Below, piece by piece: positions 63,966 through 64,000 of a stretch of 64,000 nucleotides of DNA. Each line of letters opens with the position of its first letter. Positions within the stretch are counted from its first letter, which is position 1. This stretch comes from Calothrix membranacea FACHB-236. GTDB taxonomy: Bacteria; Cyanobacteriota; Cyanobacteriia; Cyanobacteriales; Nostocaceae. The notes under the pieces are model-generated. The model searched no databases and was not told where the DNA came from. It saw only the letters and a program-made list of their open reading frames with translations. The position numbers and the translations under genes were made by a program. Location of the stretch: the NCBI RefSeq assembly GCF_014696315.1, contig NZ_JACJPX010000039.1, positions 17,560-81,559 of the forward strand, written 5' to 3'.

Positions 63966-64000
63966 ATGAGTAGAAAAGCAAGAGCGCGAACAGGAAACCC
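63966..64000 (+). CDS. Possible start of a gene cut by the window edge
   Basis: An ATG at 63966 opens a frame reading MSRKARARTGN that runs to the window end. It is basic at the N-terminus. There is no strong ribosome-binding site, and too little sequence to name a product. Confidence 0.2.
   Translation, partial: MSRKARARTGN

Noticed and set aside
1..64000. CRISPR arrays, tRNA and rRNA genes
   Set aside because: No regularly spaced direct repeats with unique spacers were seen; the heptamer tracts have no spacers. No tRNA T-loop with a matching acceptor stem or rRNA signature was recognised by eye; a covariance-model search could still find one.

Overview
The window is chromosomal DNA from a filamentous, probably heterocyst-forming cyanobacterium (Nostocales type). 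The evidence is the very frequent octamer GCGATCGC (HIP1), heptameric tandem repeats between genes, large numbers of dispersed palindromes, and typically cyanobacterial genes: an NblS/Hik33 kinase next to purD, cyanoglobin, a pilB-pilT-pilC block, a grpE-dnaK-dnaJ block, a GH57 glucan branching enzyme and a hopanoid set. No rRNA, tRNA, CRISPR array, complete insertion sequence or prophage could be recognised by eye.

Layout. 0-6 kb: a HEAT-repeat lipoprotein, a stand-alone vMAP/AAA-like NTPase, a DUF2809 membrane protein and a surface protein with SLH domains and WG repeats. 6-10 kb: a minus-strand run encoding a red-chlorophyll-catabolite-reductase-like protein, a nitrilase-fold protein that has lost its catalytic Lys and Cys, an aldehyde dehydrogenase and a DUF3598-like protein. 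10-13 kb: an antitoxin/PIN-toxin pair flanked by a 22-bp direct repeat whose second copy spans the start of an NmrA-like gene; then a 5'-truncated hydrolase and an SMR exporter. 13-17 kb: cyanoglobin, an isocitrate-lyase/PEP-mutase family enzyme, an ankyrin protein and KptA. 17-24 kb: nblS, purD and a VIT/vWA protein. 24-29 kb: small conserved proteins, then squalene/phytoene synthase, hpnJ and hpnK. 30-35 kb: a 7TM-HD phosphohydrolase and a dehydrogenase-like protein.

35-40 kb carries the type IV pilus motor genes pilB, pilT and pilC. 40-47 kb carries grpE, dnaK, dnaJ, a TusA-like gene and rsgA; the last three overlap or abut and look translationally coupled, and rsgA carries an in-frame insertion made of repeat DNA. 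A 1.4-kb repeat-filled gap precedes the branching enzyme (48 kb). 50-55 kb holds a type II NADH dehydrogenase with a DoxX-like partner, glycerol kinase and a PAP2 phosphatase. 55-60 kb holds a Rieske oxygenase, a probable copper operon (DUF305 protein plus CopZ-like chaperone) preceded by a MerR-type elongated promoter, an LpxB-like protein, a nuclease remnant and hisC. 61-64 kb holds an unrecognised lipoprotein, a coiled-coil protein and an amino-acid-type solute-binding lipoprotein.

Most of the window is housekeeping DNA. The points most worth following are the E-R-S nitrilase homologue in the RCCR-like operon, the TA module bracketed by a direct repeat, the nested MITE-like element (two copies), the repeat-derived insertion in rsgA, the 24-bp perfect hairpin at 13.85 kb, the MerR-type promoter at 58.0 kb and the possibly structured dnaK-dnaJ intergenic region. 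I did not find an obviously new multi-gene defence or biosynthetic system.
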